A stretch of 28,808 nucleotides of DNA from Mesorhizobium sp. (GCA_030698645.1 JAUYMV010000347.1:1-28808); one strand, 5' to 3'. Shown: positions 7,684 to 18,700, counted from the first letter of the stretch. Notes: generated by a model from the sequence alone, not told the origin. Numbers and translations: made by a program.

Positions 7684-8739
7684 CTATTTTAGCACGGTCG
7701 CGCTGATCGGCAGCGGCGGCCAGTCGGAAGGGTCCGGCGTCTCGATGCCCCACACCGAATTGCGCCGCGCCAGCGCGCGCTCCCAGGCGAGCGACGAAGC
7801 GGCAATGGCGTCGAGGTCGTCGTGCAGCGGCGTCCACCCGAGGTCGGTCTTCAGCAGGGATGGGTCGGCGACGACGCAGGGCATGTCGCCCTCGCGGCGC
7901 GGCGCGATGCGCACTTCGAAGCTGCGGCCGTTGGCGCGCTGTACGCTCTCGATCAGGTCAAGCACGGAATAGCCGTGACCGTAGCCGCAATTGGCGACCA
8001 GGCTTGCGCCGCCCTCGCGCAGGCGTTTCAGCGCCAGGCGGTGCGCGGCGACGAGATCGCTGACGTGGATGTAGTCGCGAATGCAGGTGCCGTCATGCGT
8101 CGGATAGTCGGTGCCGAAGACCTGGATCGCCGGCCGCTTGCCGAGCGCGGTCTCGACGGCGACCTTGACCAGATGCGTGGCGCCCGCCGTCGACTGGCCG
8201 GTGCGACCCTTCGGATCGGCTCCGGCGACGTTGAAGTAGCGCAGCGCCGCATAGCGGAAATCGCAGGCCCTGGCGGTGTCGCGCAGCATCCACTCGGTCA
8301 TCAGCTTTGAGACGCCGTAGGGTGTTTCGGGCGCCAGAGCATGGTCCTCGCGCACCGGATCGGAGCTGGTCATGCCGTAGACGGCCGCGCTCGAGGAGAA
8401 GATGAAATTCTTGACGCCTCCGCGTACGCAGGCTTCGATCAGGGCGCGCGACTTGCAGGTGTTGTTGTCGTAGTAGGCGAGCGGATCGGCGAGCGAGTCC
8501 GGCACCACGACGGAGCCGGCGAAATGGATGACCGCGTCGATGGAATGGCGCCGTACGATGTGCTTGACCAGGTTCTGGTCGCCGATGTCGCCGATAACCA
8601 GACGCGCTTCTGCGGGAACCGCCCAGTTGAAGCCGGTCGACAGGCGGTCGAGCACGACGACATCCTCGCCATCGTCGAGCAATTCCCAGACCATGTGGCT
8701 GCCGATGAAGCCGGCGCCGCCCGTAACCAGAACAGCCAT
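7684..8739 (-). CDS. galE: UDP-glucose 4-epimerase (GalE/ExoB-like)
   Basis: GalE interconverts UDP-glucose and UDP-galactose in the cytoplasm and supplies galactose for exopolysaccharide and lipopolysaccharide. The 351-residue protein is an extended short-chain dehydrogenase. It has the NAD-binding TGGAGFIG at residues 6-13, the serine-containing SSSAAVY at 115-121 and the catalytic pair Y141-x-x-x-K145. ALRYFNVAGADPKGR and IRDYIHVSDLVAAH are the usual sugar-nucleotide epimerase landmarks. The ATG at 8739 has AAGGGG 8 bases upstream; an upstream in-frame start would add 13 residues before the Rossmann fold. In rhizobia the same enzyme is called ExoB. The exact substrate (UDP-glucose, UDP-GlcNAc or an acid sugar) is not settled by sequence alone. 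Confidence 0.9.
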   Translation of the reverse strand: MAVLVTGGAGFIGSHMVWELLDDGEDVVVLDRLSTGFNWAVPAEARLVIGDIGDQNLVKHIVRRHSIDAVIHFAGSVVVPDSLADPLAYYDNNTCKSRALIEACVRGGVKNFIFSSSAAVYGMTSSDPVREDHALAPETPYGVSKLMTEWMLRDTARACDFRYAALRYFNVAGADPKGRTGQSTAGATHLVKVAVETALGKRPAIQVFGTDYPTHDGTCIRDYIHVSDLVAAHRLALKRLREGGASLVANCGYGHGYSVLDLIESVQRANGRSFEVRIAPRREGDMPCVVADPSLLKTDLGWTPLHDDLDAIAASSLAWERALARRNSVWGIETPDPSDWPPLPISATVLK

Positions 8740-8923
8740 ACGCAAAACCCCTTGGCCGAACACGGACCGGGGCTGCAACGGGCTCCGGCCGGCCGGACGA
8801 ACACTCCGGCGCGAGCGGACCCTAGGGCAAAAGATTTAAGGAAGCGTGGCGGAGGCCCGACTTGCGGACCGCTCCCTGCCCTTCGCTTGCGCGCCCTGCC
8901 CTTGGGGCGGCCAGTTCGTCGCT

Positions 8924-8949
8924 CGAAAAGCCAAATCGTTGGCTTTTCG
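8924..8949 (-). terminator. Hairpin terminator after the type I secretion genes
   Basis: A perfect 11-base-pair stem, CGAAAAGCCAA against TTGGCTTTTCG, encloses a 4-base loop and lies 20 bases past the stop of the membrane-fusion gene. The 3' arm on the minus strand contains TTTT, with no long U-run after it. It is the best terminator candidate in the gap between this operon and galE. Confidence 0.6.
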
Positions 8950-8969
8950 TCCGCTGCGCGGAGCGCTCC

Positions 8970-10295
8970 TCACTCCTCCCTGAACGCGCGGCTGAAGGAA
9001 TCCTGCAGCGGGCGGATCAGATATTCGAGGAAGGTGCGCGAGCCGGTGGCGATGAAGGTTTCGACCGGCATGCCGGGATAGATCTGCGCGGCGTTGATCT
9101 CCGGCGGCAGGTTCTCGGTGATGCGCACGCGTGTGGTATAATAGGGTTGGCCGTTGGCCGGATCGATCAGCCGGTCGGCGGAAATGTACGACACGGTGCC
9201 CGGCACTTCCGGCGTATTGCGCGCGTTCAGCGCGGAGAATCGCAGATTGGCCGCCTGACCGATGCGCACGGCGTCGATGTCGCTCGGACTGATGCGCGCC
9301 TCGATGACGAGTTCACTGGCGGTCGGCAGGAGTTCGATGACCGGCTCGCCGGCTCGCACCACGGAACCGGCCGAGTTGTAGACCCGTCGCACGACGACGC
9401 CATCGGCTGGCGCCCTGATCACCGTGCCTTCGAGCACGGCTTCCGCGGCCCGGATCTGCTCCTCGATGTCGGATATCGCGGCGCGCACCGTGTTGAGCTC
9501 GCTGACGGCGACTTCCACGCGGGTGGTCGTCAATCGCTCGATCTGCTGGCGCGACTCCACCTGCTGCGTGGCGGAGCTGGCAATCTGCGCCTGGATGGCG
9601 CCGACCTGGCCGATCAGCTCGGCTTCGCTGCGCAGAAGCGCGGTGTATTCGGAGCGATTGGTGAGGCCCTTGTCGAGCAGGTCCTTCTTGCGGGCGAGTT
9701 CGTCGCGAACCACGACGAGTTGGTCCTCACCAGCCTTTTTCTGGGCGGCGAGACCCTCGACCGCCTCCCTCAGCGAGAGAACGCGCTGGTTGAGGATTTC
9801 GCGTTCGGCGCCGTAGCGCGCAAGCCGGGCGTCGAACTCCTTCTTCTGCTCGTTGACGACGTCGGAAAAGTCGATGCCGCGAAGATTGGCCATCAGGTCG
9901 GGCGGAAATTCCAGCACCTCGAGCGAATCGCGATCGGCCTCGAGACGGGCAGCCTTGGCGCGCATCGCGATCAGCTGGCGGACAAGACGGTTCAACTGCG
10001 TCTCGGCCACGGTCGCGTCGAGCACGAGCAGCTGGTCGCCCGCCTTGACGCGATCGCCATCGCGGACGACGACCTCGCGGATGATGCCGCCCTCGAGATG
10101 CTGGATCATGATGTTCTGGCCGACGGCGGCGACGTAGCCAGGCGCGATGGCGGCGCCTTCGAGCGGCGCGGTGACGGCCCAGAAGCCGATCGCGCCGGCA
10201 AACGCGGCGAGCGTCAGGTAGCCGGTGAACGCGATCGCGCCGGTGCGGGTTTCGACGCGGCTTTCCCAGCCGCCGGGTACGGTCGCGAGCGTCAT
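8970..10295 (-). CDS. prsE: Type I secretion membrane fusion protein, HlyD/PrsE family
   Basis: This periplasmic adaptor links an inner-membrane ABC exporter to a TolC-type outer-membrane channel. The 441-residue protein has a short cytoplasmic N-terminus, one membrane helix at about residues 20-42 and a lipoyl-like half at 64-93 ([14 protein letters not shown]...[15 protein letters not shown]). A long coiled-coil region (about 95-290) follows, then the returning lipoyl half with [13 protein letters not shown] and a beta-barrel end with [12 protein letters not shown]. The ATG at 10295 overlaps the exporter's stop as ATGA, so the two are translationally coupled. The frame also runs open upstream inside the exporter gene, but that is a wrong-frame reading. 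The symbol is by analogy with rhizobial PrsE; the cargo is not encoded nearby. Confidence 0.9.
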   Translation of the reverse strand: MTLATVPGGWESRVETRTGAIAFTGYLTLAAFAGAIGFWAVTAPLEGAAIAPGYVAAVGQNIMIQHLEGGIIREVVVRDGDRVKAGDQLLVLDATVAETQLNRLVRQLIAMRAKAARLEADRDSLEVLEFPPDLMANLRGIDFSDVVNEQKKEFDARLARYGAEREILNQRVLSLREAVEGLAAQKKAGEDQLVVVRDELARKKDLLDKGLTNRSEYTALLRSEAELIGQVGAIQAQIASSATQQVESRQQIERLTTTRVEVAVSELNTVRAAISDIEEQIRAAEAVLEGTVIRAPADGVVVRRVYNSAGSVVRAGEPVIELLPTASELVIEARISPSDIDAVRIGQAANLRFSALNARNTPEVPGTVSYISADRLIDPANGQPYYTTRVRITENLPPEINAAQIYPGMPVETFIATGSRTFLEYLIRPLQDSFSRAFREE

Positions 10296-12055
10296 GACTG
10301 GTTCGCCGTCAGGCGCACGACCGTGCCGGGCGTCGCGGGTTGTTCGGGCGGACGCGGCGACGGCGCCGGCTGGACGCCGCGCTGGGCGGCACCCTGGGCG
10401 AGCTTCTGGAGAACCTCGGCCGACGGTCCGTAAAGTTCGATCTGGCCGTCGCGCAGCATCAGGACGCGGTTGCACTTTGCCGCAATCGACGGCTTGTGGG
10501 TGATGACGAGCACCGTGACCTTGTCTGCCGCCGCCTCGCGGATCGAGCGTTCGAGCGCCTGCTCGCCTTCGGAATCGAGGTTGGCATTGGGCTCGTCGAG
10601 GACGATCAGGCGCGGGTTCCCGTAAAAAGCGCGCGCCAGGCCGATACGCTGGCGCTCGCCGCCGGACAGCCGGACGCCGATCGGTCCGATCTCGGTGTTA
10701 TATCCCTTGGGCTGACCGATAACGAGCTCGTGGGCATGGGCGCGCGTCGCGGCGGCGACGATATCGGCCTCGGACGCGGCCGGATCGAAGCGGCAGATGT
10801 TCTGCGCGATCGTGCCCGGAAAAAGCTCGACCTCCTGCGGCAGATAGCCGACGCGACGACCGAGCGCATCGGGATCGAAGTTGCGGATGTCCGATCCGTC
10901 GATGCGCACGACCCCGGATCGCGGCCGGATGGCCCCCACGAGGAGGCGCGCAAGCGTCGACTTGCCAGCCCGGCTCGGACCGACGATGGCGACTGTTTCA
11001 CCGGCGCCGACGCGAAACCCGATGCGCTTGATGAGCGGTTGCGCGGCCGGGTCCGCGCCGGGCGGAACGTAGACGAGCTGTTCGACGACGAGCGCGCCTT
11101 GCGGCGCGGGCTCGGCGACCTGATCGTGAACCGGCCCGGCGTCTTCGTTGACACTGGCCGCTACACGCCGCCATGCCTGCCTTGCCTCGACGATCTGACG
11201 CCAGGAACCGATGATCTGGTCGAGCGGCTGCAGCGCGCGACCGGAGATGATCGACGAGGCGAAAATCATGCCGGCCGTCATCGAGCCTTGCAGAACGAGC
11301 CAGGCCCCGACGCCGAGCGTCGCGATCTGCAGAAGGATGCGGAGCGAGCGCGCCACGCCGCTCCAGACGGCGTTCGACGCGGCGACCTTGTCGGACGCGC
11401 CAAGCGCGTCGGCGAAGCGCGCGCCCCAGATGCCGGTGACGTTGCCGACCATGCCGAGCGCGCGCACGGTCTCGAAGTTGCGCGCGAAGGTCTGCGCGGT
11501 GCTCATCGTCGTCATCATCGTTTCACTCGCCGTCTTGGCGGCCTTTTCGGTGGCCATCTGGTTGACGACGGCAATGGCGACGAGAAGCGCGGCGCCGCCG
11601 AGCGTGATCCAGAACAGAACCGGCTGGACGAGATAGAGGATGGCAATAAACAATGGGGCGAAAGGCAGGTCGAACAGGCAAAACAGTGTGCGCGAGGCGA
11701 CGAAGGCGCGCACCGTCGACAGGTCGCGCAGCGGCTGGACGTCGCCAAGCGCGGCGCGCGGGCCGTTCATGGCGGTCTGGAAGAGCGGGCCGCCAAGCCG
11801 GCTGTCGAGGCGCGCCGCCACGCGTCCGGCATACTGCGCGCGCACGATCTCGATCACGCCGAGGACGGCGAGCGCGACGACTGCGATGATTGAAAGGTAG
11901 ACGAGCGTGGTTACGCTCGATGCCGGCAGAACCCGGTCGTAGACCTGCAGGAGATAGAGCGGCATGACCAGCAGCAGCACGTTCACGACAGCCGAAAACA
12001 CCCCGAGTTCGACCACGGCACGTTGCAGGAACCTGAACTCTGGCTTGCCGAACAT
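10292..12055 (-). CDS. prsD: Type I secretion ABC exporter (permease-ATPase fusion), PrsD-like
   Basis: This half-transporter of 587 residues exports protein substrates in one step with the HlyD-family partner. The membrane domain occupies about residues 10-300, opening with a long hydrophobic stretch ending in [19 protein letters not shown], a signature of the PrtD/PrsD/LapB class. The ATPase domain has Walker [10 protein letters not shown] near residue 355, the signature [14 protein letters not shown] near 461 and Walker [14 protein letters not shown] near 485. There is no N-terminal C39-type peptidase domain, so the substrate should carry an uncleaved C-terminal signal. The ATG at 12055 has GGGG upstream. 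The C-terminal tail is rich in proline and alanine. In rhizobia such systems export glycanases and RTX-like proteins, and the substrate here is unknown. Confidence 0.92.
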   Translation of the reverse strand: MFGKPEFRFLQRAVVELGVFSAVVNVLLLVMPLYLLQVYDRVLPASSVTTLVYLSIIAVVALAVLGVIEIVRAQYAGRVAARLDSRLGGPLFQTAMNGPRAALGDVQPLRDLSTVRAFVASRTLFCLFDLPFAPLFIAILYLVQPVLFWITLGGAALLVAIAVVNQMATEKAAKTASETMMTTMSTAQTFARNFETVRALGMVGNVTGIWGARFADALGASDKVAASNAVWSGVARSLRILLQIATLGVGAWLVLQGSMTAGMIFASSIISGRALQPLDQIIGSWRQIVEARQAWRRVAASVNEDAGPVHDQVAEPAPQGALVVEQLVYVPPGADPAAQPLIKRIGFRVGAGETVAIVGPSRAGKSTLARLLVGAIRPRSGVVRIDGSDIRNFDPDALGRRVGYLPQEVELFPGTIAQNICRFDPAASEADIVAAATRAHAHELVIGQPKGYNTEIGPIGVRLSGGERQRIGLARAFYGNPRLIVLDEPNANLDSEGEQALERSIREAAADKVTVLVITHKPSIAAKCNRVLMLRDGQIELYGPSAEVLQKLAQGAAQRGVQPAPSPRPPEQPATPGTVVRLTANQS

Positions 12056-12345
12056 CGCATCCCCGTGGCATCCGCAGGATTTCGCTCCCGTCCTAGCCGA
12101 GGATCGAATGCCGGTTCCATGACCCTAGCGAGCAAAGATTTACAACATTCGCTCGCCAGGTGTCAGTGTTTTTCGGCACATTTGATCCAGGACAAGGCCG
12201 ATTCCGCCCTCCGCTTCGTATTTGACCTATTGAAAGGGCGAGACCGAGTGCAGCCGGCGTGGCAATTTGACCCCGAATGTGGAATAGATTCCCGCCGCGG
12301 CTGCCCTTATGTTCCGCCTCGAATTCGGGACGAGGCCGAGATCAC
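12056..12345. promoter_or_regulatory. Divergent promoter region between the exporter operon and hemA
   Basis: These 290 bases separate two divergent genes and must hold both promoters. The only patterned site I see is TTGATCCAGGACAA at 12182-12195, which matches 8 of the 10 fixed bases of the FNR/FixK consensus TTGAT-N4-ATCAA. It lies 150 bases before hemA. Oxygen control of hemA by FNR-like regulators is known in some alphaproteobacteria, but a match this loose can arise by chance. No gene is supported here. Confidence 0.3.
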
Positions 12346-13623
12346 ATGAACTACCAGAGATTTTTCGACGAAGCGATCGACCAACTCCATGCCGAGCGCC
12401 GTTACCGGGTGTTCGCCGACATCGAGCGCATCGTCGGCTCCTTTCCCCGCGCGGTCTTCCGGTCGAACGGCGAGGCCAGGGAGATCACCGTCTGGTGTTC
12501 GAACGACTATCTGGGCATGGGCCAGCACGCCGACGTCATCGCGGCGATGCAGCAGGCGGCGGGCACCATGGGATCGGGCTCGGGCGGCACGCGCAATATT
12601 TCCGGCACGACGCATCCGCTGGTCGAGCTCGAGGCGGAACTCGCCGACCTACACGGCAAGGAAGCTGGTCTCGTCTTCACCTCGGGTTTCGTGTCCAACG
12701 AGGCAGCGATCTCGACCATCGCGCGCCTGCTGCCGAACTGCCTTATCCTGTCGGACGAGCTGAACCATTCCTCGATGATCGAGGGCGTACGCCGATCGGG
12801 CGCCGAGAAGAAGGTGTTCCGGCACAACGATGTCGGCCATCTGGAGAGCCTGTTGCAGGCGGCCGGCCGGTCGCGCGCCAAGCTGATCGTGTTCGAGTCC
12901 GTCTACTCGATGGATGGCGACATCGCGCCGATCGAGAAGATCGTGGAACTCGCCGAACGCCATAATGCGATGACCTATATCGACGAGGTCCATGCCGTCG
13001 GCATGTATGGCGAACGCGGCGGCGGCATCAGCGAACGCGAGGGCCTGGCTCACCGCATCGACGTCATCGAGGGCACGCTGGCCAAGGCATTCGGCACACT
13101 TGGCGGCTATATCACCGGCTCGCGCGCCGTGGTTGACGCGGTGCGCTCCTACGCGCCCGGCTTCATCTTCACCACCGCGCTTCCGCCGGCCATCGCCGCG
13201 GCGGCGACCGTCTCGATCCGCCACCTCAAGGCCTCGCAGGCCGAACGCGCCCAGCAACAGCGTCAGGCGGCCCGCACCAAGGAGATTCTCTCGGCCGCCG
13301 GCCTGCCGGTGATGCCGTCGGAGACGCATATCGTGCCGGTGCTGGTGGGCGACCCGGAGCTTTGCAAGCTCGCCACCGACCGCCTGCTCGGCGTGCACGG
13401 CATCTACATCCAGCCGATCAACTATCCGACCGTGCCGCGCGGCACGGAGCGGCTGCGCATCACGCCGACGCCGTTTCACGGCGACGAACTGATCGAGGGC
13501 CTGCGCGACGCGCTGGTGGAAACCTGGGCGGCGCTGGGCATTCCGCTCAACGATACAAGGCGGCCGGGCGTCGCGCAGACCGACCGCATCATCCCGCTGG
13601 TCGTGCCGTCGTCGGGGGGTTGA
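12346..13623 (+). CDS. hemA: 5-aminolevulinate synthase
   Basis: ALAS condenses glycine with succinyl-CoA to form 5-aminolevulinate, the first step of the C4 haem pathway used by alphaproteobacteria. The 425-residue product has the usual length and begins [23 protein letters not shown]. It shows the glycine-rich [21 protein letters not shown], the PLP-ring contact [12 protein letters not shown] (Asp213, His216) and the PLP Schiff-base lysine Lys247 in [26 protein letters not shown] and the C-terminal [19 protein letters not shown] are also ALAS-specific. The ATG at 12346 follows GAGG by about 10 bases; upstream in-frame codons have no ribosome site. It is a single-gene unit that ends before an inverted repeat. 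Confidence 0.97.
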   Translation: MNYQRFFDEAIDQLHAERRYRVFADIERIVGSFPRAVFRSNGEAREITVWCSNDYLGMGQHADVIAAMQQAAGTMGSGSGGTRNISGTTHPLVELEAELADLHGKEAGLVFTSGFVSNEAAISTIARLLPNCLILSDELNHSSMIEGVRRSGAEKKVFRHNDVGHLESLLQAAGRSRAKLIVFESVYSMDGDIAPIEKIVELAERHNAMTYIDEVHAVGMYGERGGGISEREGLAHRIDVIEGTLAKAFGTLGGYITGSRAVVDAVRSYAPGFIFTTALPPAIAAAATVSIRHLKASQAERAQQQRQAARTKEILSAAGLPVMPSETHIVPVLVGDPELCKLATDRLLGVHGIYIQPINYPTVPRGTERLRITPTPFHGDELIEGLRDALVETWAALGIPLNDTRRPGVAQTDRIIPLVVPSSGG

Positions 13624-13667
13624 GTTCTACTCCGCTTCAGCCCCATCACCCGCATTGCGGGTTTGCT

Positions 13668-13797
13668 CCCCTCCCCTTGTGGGGAGGGTGCCGGCAGGCG
13701 GGTGGGGGTGCTTCATAAGGCTTAGGTCTTGCTGGCTCGCTGATGCTCGCGACCCCCACCCGCGCCTTCGGCGCGACCTCCCCACAAGGGGGAGGTA
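13668..13797. repeat. Large imperfect inverted repeat (rhizobial palindromic element)
   Basis: Two arms of about 42-46 bases (13668-13709 and 13751-13796) are inverted copies, separated by 41 bases. Each arm holds its own small palindrome (CCTCCCC-TTGT-GGGGAGG on the left) and a run like GGCGGGTGGGGGT. The element fills the gap between the convergent genes hemA and the aminotransferase and could end transcription from both sides. Similar dispersed palindromes (RIME-like) are known from rhizobial genomes; membership of a named family is inference. Confidence 0.8.
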
Positions 13798-13812
13798 AAA
13801 GGCTCCGCCCCC

Positions 13813-14979
13813 CTACAGCCCCCTGATCCAGCCTGCCAGCCGGTGCGACGCTTCCTCGACCTGATCGAGGCGGCGGTGGAAACAGATGCGGAAGAAGGCT
13901 TCGCCGCCGGCGCCGAAGGCGGTGCCCGGCGCCAGGCCGACATTGGCGCGGTCGACGATGTCGAAGGCGGCCTGATGCGAATCGGTGACCCCATCCACCT
14001 TGAAGAACAGGTAGAACGCGCCCTGCGGCGCGGCGAAATTCGCGCGGCCGGTTGCGCCGAGGATGTCGCAGGCGATGTCGCGCGCGGCGCGCGCCCGAGC
14101 CACCTGTTCGAAGATGAACGGATCGCCATGGTCGAGGGCGGCGACCGCGCCGCGCTGCATGAACTGCGCCACGCCCGACGTGGAGTACTGGATCAGGTTC
14201 TCGAACATCTGCTGCAGTTCGGGATGCACACGCAGCCACCCGACGCGCCAGCCGGTCATCGCCCAATTCTTGGAGAAGGAATTGACGAAGAGAATCCGGT
14301 CGTCGTCGTTCATGATGTCCATGAAGGAGGCCGCCCGGCCTTCGCCGTAGTGGAAATGCGTGTAGATCTCGTCGGCGACGATCCACAGGCCGTGGCGGCG
14401 CGCGATGTCGAGGATCTGCACCAGTGTCTCCCGGTCGGCGGTCCAGCCGGTCGGGTTGGACGGCGTGTTGATGAACAGCGCCTTGGTGCGAGGGGAGATC
14501 GCGGCCTCGATCTTGCCAACGTCGCACGACCAGCCATTGCCGGAATGATCGAGGGTGACGGCGACGGGGATGCCGCCGGCAATGCCGAGCGCGCCGGCGA
14601 AATTGGGCCAGGCCGGCGCCAGGTAGACGACCTCGTCGCCCTGCCCGGCGATGGCCTGGATGGCAAGCAGGATGGCCTGCATGCCGCCGGTGGTGACGAG
14701 GAATTCCTCTGGCTGGAAGGGGCGTGCGAAATGCCGCGTGTGATAGCGCGCGAGCGCGGCGCGCAGTTCGGGGATGCCGCGCTGCCAGGTGTAGAACGTC
14801 TCGCCGTCGGCCAGCGCCTGACGCGCCGCGTCGGCGATGAAGGCGGGCGTCGGCAGGTCGCCCTCGCCAGTCCACAGCGGAATCAGCCCTTCGCGGGTCC
14901 GGCCGTAATTGAGCACGGCGACAATGCCGCTTTCGGGCGCCAGCCGGGCCTCCGGCCGGGCGAAATCGATCAGGGACAT
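13813..14979 (-). CDS. PLP-dependent aminotransferase, class I/II (AspC-like)
   Basis: This cytoplasmic enzyme of 388 residues moves an amino group between an amino acid and a 2-oxo acid. It has the fold type I landmarks in order: TTGGMQAILLAIQAI, INTPSNPTGW, WIVADEIYTHFHYG and the Schiff-base lysine Lys237 in NSFSKNWAMTGWRVGW, then the carboxylate-binding RICFH near the end. The start is ATG at 14979, the only methionine at the natural N-terminus (MSLIDFARPEARLAPESG). Just before it lies a run of eight C, and only a weak GGA upstream acts as a ribosome site. The frame is open further upstream but without a plausible start. The substrate is not clear; aspartate or aromatic amino acids are possible. 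mscL follows upstream on the same strand after 104 bases. Confidence 0.9.
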   Translation of the reverse strand: MSLIDFARPEARLAPESGIVAVLNYGRTREGLIPLWTGEGDLPTPAFIADAARQALADGETFYTWQRGIPELRAALARYHTRHFARPFQPEEFLVTTGGMQAILLAIQAIAGQGDEVVYLAPAWPNFAGALGIAGGIPVAVTLDHSGNGWSCDVGKIEAAISPRTKALFINTPSNPTGWTADRETLVQILDIARRHGLWIVADEIYTHFHYGEGRAASFMDIMNDDDRILFVNSFSKNWAMTGWRVGWLRVHPELQQMFENLIQYSTSGVAQFMQRGAVAALDHGDPFIFEQVARARAARDIACDILGATGRANFAAPQGAFYLFFKVDGVTDSHQAAFDIVDRANVGLAPGTAFGAGGEAFFRICFHRRLDQVEEASHRLAGWIRGL

Positions 14980-15083
14980 GGGGGGGGTTCCAGTGAACGT
15001 GAGCGGCGACCGATAGCCGGAAACCGTCGCCGCCACAAGAATCGCGGCGGGCGGCCTCTTGGGCCACCCGCCGAAGCCGGACG

Positions 15084-15509
15084 CTATTTCCGCGCGGCCA
15101 GCAGGTCGCGGATTTCGGTCAGCAATTGCACGTCGGCCGGCGGCGGCGCGGGGGGAGCTGCCGGCTTCTCCCGCTCCAGCTTGCGGCGCAACGTGTTCAG
15201 CGAGCGCACCATGATGAAGATGATCCAGGCGAGGATGACGAAGTTGATGATAACGGTGATGAAGGCGCCATAGGCGAAGACCGCGCCCTGCTTGCGCGCC
15301 TCCTCGAGCGATTCGGCGGTGACCGCCGACGACAGCGGCAGGAAATAGTTGGAGAAATCGAAGCCGCCGAAGGCGGCGCCGACGAGCGGCATGATGATGT
15401 CGCCCACCAGTGACGATACGATCAGGCCGAACGCGCCGCCGATGATGACACCGACGGCAAGGTCCATGACATTGCCCTTGGAAATGAACTCCTGGAATTC
15501 CTTCAGCAT
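15084..15509 (-). CDS. mscL: Large-conductance mechanosensitive channel
   Basis: MscL opens at high membrane tension to release solutes during osmotic downshock. The 141-residue protein matches the family from end to end: [28 protein letters not shown] at the start of TM1, DIIMPLVG in the pore-exit region, a periplasmic loop, TM2 ([18 protein letters not shown]) and the cytoplasmic helix ending in [10 protein letters not shown]. The proline-alanine linker ([12 protein letters not shown]) before the last helix is typical. The ATG at 15509 has GGAGGG 4 bases upstream; a methionine five codons earlier is less likely. It is divergent from the sensor kinase gene. Confidence 0.97.
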   Translation of the reverse strand: MLKEFQEFISKGNVMDLAVGVIIGGAFGLIVSSLVGDIIMPLVGAAFGGFDFSNYFLPLSSAVTAESLEEARKQGAVFAYGAFITVIINFVILAWIIFIMVRSLNTLRRKLEREKPAAPPAPPPADVQLLTEIRDLLAARK

Positions 15510-15737
15510 GGTTCCCTCCTGCACTGCGCTCTAGTCGGCTCATCGACCGGCGGCGCAAAGGTTAACCCTCTTCACACCTCGGGATAAGAGGGGTGGGCCC
15601 GAAATCCGTCCGGCGAGGTCCAGAACCGCCCCTTCGGGCCAGCGCGGATCCGCGATATTCAGATGACGCTTGCACGCGGCGCGCCTGTTGCGCCATGCTC
15701 CGCGGGACTGCGTTGCCTGGAAGGGGAGGAACTCGGC

Positions 15738-18700
15738 GTGCAGGGCTGGGTCATCGTCATCATCGCGATTTCCTATGTGACGCTCCTGTTCGCCATCGCG
15801 AGCCTCGGCGACCGCAGGGCCGCGAGGCACGAGACCGGCCGCTCGCGACCTTACATCTACGCACTCAGCCTCGCCATCTACTGCACGTCGTGGACATTCT
15901 TCGGGTCGGTCGGCCTGGCATCGGAACGCGGCCTCGAATTCATCGCCATCTATATCGGCCCGGCGCTGGTGTTCCTGTTCGGTTTTCCGCTGCTCCGGCG
16001 CATCATCCGGCTGGCCAAGAGCGAAAAGATCACCTCGATCGCCGATTTCCTCGCCGCGCGCTACGGCAAGAGCTTCGCGGTCGCCTCGATCGCCACAATC
16101 ATCGCCACCGTCGGCGCGATCCCCTACATCGCCCTGCAGCTCAAGGCGATCTCCGGCTCGGTCAGCCTGATGGTCGAGCACTACAGCGGCGCCGCGCCCT
16201 CGTTCGACTTCTTCATCGGCGATATCTCGCTGGCCGTCGCATTCCTGCTCGCCATCTTCGCCGTGCTGTTCGGAACGCGCCACGCCGACGCCACCGAGCA
16301 CCAGGACGGTCTCGTGCTGGCGGTCGCGGTGGAATCGCTGGTGAAGCTCGCCGCGTTCATCGCGATCGGCGTGGCGGCGACGTTCTTCCTGTTCGGCGGC
16401 ATGTCGGAATTCATCGCCGCCACGGAAAACAACGCGCATGTGGTGCGATCGGTGAACTACCAGACATCGTTCGCCACCTGGATCGTGCTCACCGTGCTGT
16501 CGGGGTTTGCCATCATCATGCTGCCGCGCCAGTTCTACGTCACGATCGTCGAGAACCGCAGCGAACCGGAATTGCGCACCGCGACCTGGCTGTTTCCGCT
16601 CTACCTGGTTCTGATCAATCTATTCGTCCTGCCGATCGCGTTTGCCGGCCTGATCATGGTCGGCGACAGGACCTCCGCCGACCTCTACGTGTTGTCGCTG
16701 CCCCTGCTGGCCGGACATGACGTGCTCGCCATGGCGGCCTTCATCGGCGGCCTGTCCGCGGCGACCGCGATGGTCATCGTCGAGAGCGTGGCGCTGTCGA
16801 TCATGATATCGAACGATCTGGTGATACCGGTCTTCGTGCGCGGGCTTCTCAAGCCGAAGCAGCGTGACCGGGAAGACCTCTCCAAGGTCATCCTGAACGT
16901 TCGCCGCGCGGCGATCTTCATCGTGCTCTTCGCGGCGTTTCTCTACTATCGGGAAGGCACCACCAACACGCGGCTCGCCTCGATCGGATTGATGTCGTTC
17001 GCGGCCATCGCCCAGTTCGCTCCAGCCTTCGTCGGCGGACTCGTCTGGCGCGGCGCCAACAGCCGCGGCGCCATTCTCGGCATGTGCTCAGGCTTCCTCG
17101 TGTGGACCTACACCCTGTTGGTGCCGTCGTTTTCGCCTGCCGATTCGGAGTTCGTCAGCAGCGGCCTCTTCGGCATCGCGGCGCTTCGGCCGCAGGCGCT
17201 GTTCGGCACGATTGGCGAGCCGCTCAATCATGGCGTGCTGTGGAGCCTGTCGATCAACACGCTGTTCTTCGTTCTCGGATCGCTGTCGCGCAGTTCCAAA
17301 CCGCTCGAGCGCATCCAGGCGGCGCTGTTCGTGCCGCGCGACCAAAGCCCGATGCCGAGTCTGCGGAGGTTCCGGACCGCGGTCACCGCGAACGAGCTGC
17401 GCGAAACGATCGCGCGCTATCTCGGCGTCGAACGCACCGAACGCTCGTTCGAGCGCTTCGAAAACCAGGAGGGGCGCCCCATTCACGGCAACGAACCGGC
17501 GAACACGGATCTGATCCGCTTTTCCGAACAGTTGCTGACCAGCGCCGTCGGCTCCTCTTCGGCGCGGTTGATCCTGTCGCTGCTGTTCCAGCGCAACGAC
17601 CGCTCCTCGCGCGACGCATTCCGGCTGCTGGACGATGCATCGGAAGCGCTGCAGCAGAATCGCGACCTGCTGCAGATCGCGCTCGACCAGATGGAACAGG
17701 GCATCACGGTCTTCGACAAGGACTTCCGGCTGACCTGCTGGAACCGGCAATACCGGCTGCTGTTCGACCTGCCAGACGAAATGGGCCAGGTCGGCGTGCC
17801 CTTGATCGACATTCTCGAACATCTGATCGACCGCGGCGATCTCCAGCGCGGCACGGAAGCGGGCATCCTGAACCGGCTGTCCAATTTCGACGTGTCCTGG
17901 CAGATGGACCTCAAGGCCAGCGGCCGGGTGCTGGAGCTGCGCTCAAACCCGATGCCGGACGGCGGCATCGTCGCCACCTATGCCGACATAACGGCCAGGG
18001 TGCGCGCCGACCTCGCGCTCAAGGGCGCAAACGAGAGCCTCGAACAGCGCGTGGCGAGCCGAACGGCGGAACTGACCCGCGTCAACAGGGAACTGGCTCA
18101 GGCGCAGATGCTTGCCGAGGAGGCCAACCTCGGCAAGACGCGGTTCCTCGCGGCGGTCGGGCACGACATCCTGCAGCCGCTCAACGCGGCACGGCTTTAT
18201 TGCTCCTCGCTGATGGAGCGCGCGGGCAAGGGTTTGGTCAGCGAGGCGGCGAGCAACATCGATTCCTCGCTCGATTCGGTCGAAACCATCCTCGGCGCGG
18301 TGCTTGACATCTCGCGTCTCGACGCCGGTGCGATGAAGCCGCAGCTTTCGGTGTTCAGCCTCGGCGCGCTGCTGCGCCAGATCGGTACCGACTTCACGCC
18401 GATGGCGGAGGAGAAGAACCTGCGGCTGCGCATCGTGCCTTCGTCGGTGATCGTCCATACGGACCGCAACCTGTTGCGCCGGCTGGTGCAGAACCTCGTT
18501 TCGAACGCGATCAAATATACCCGCAGCGGGAGCGTACTCATCGGCGTCCGGCGGCGCGGCGACCTCGTCGAAATCCAGGTCATCGACACCGGCATCGGCA
18601 TCCCGGACGACAAGCTGAACACGGTCTTCCGCGAGTTCACGCGGCTCGACGAGGGCGCGCGCGAGGCGCAGGGCCTTGGACTCGGCCTCTCCATCGTCGA

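Noticed and set aside
8862..11893. Long plus-strand open frames opposite the type I secretion genes
   Set aside because: They mirror the codons of the real exporter genes, show no family motifs and have arginine- and aspartate-rich composition.
13843..15273. Long plus-strand frame opposite the aminotransferase and mscL
   Set aside because: It is antisense to two recognised genes, and its product has no recognisable motif.
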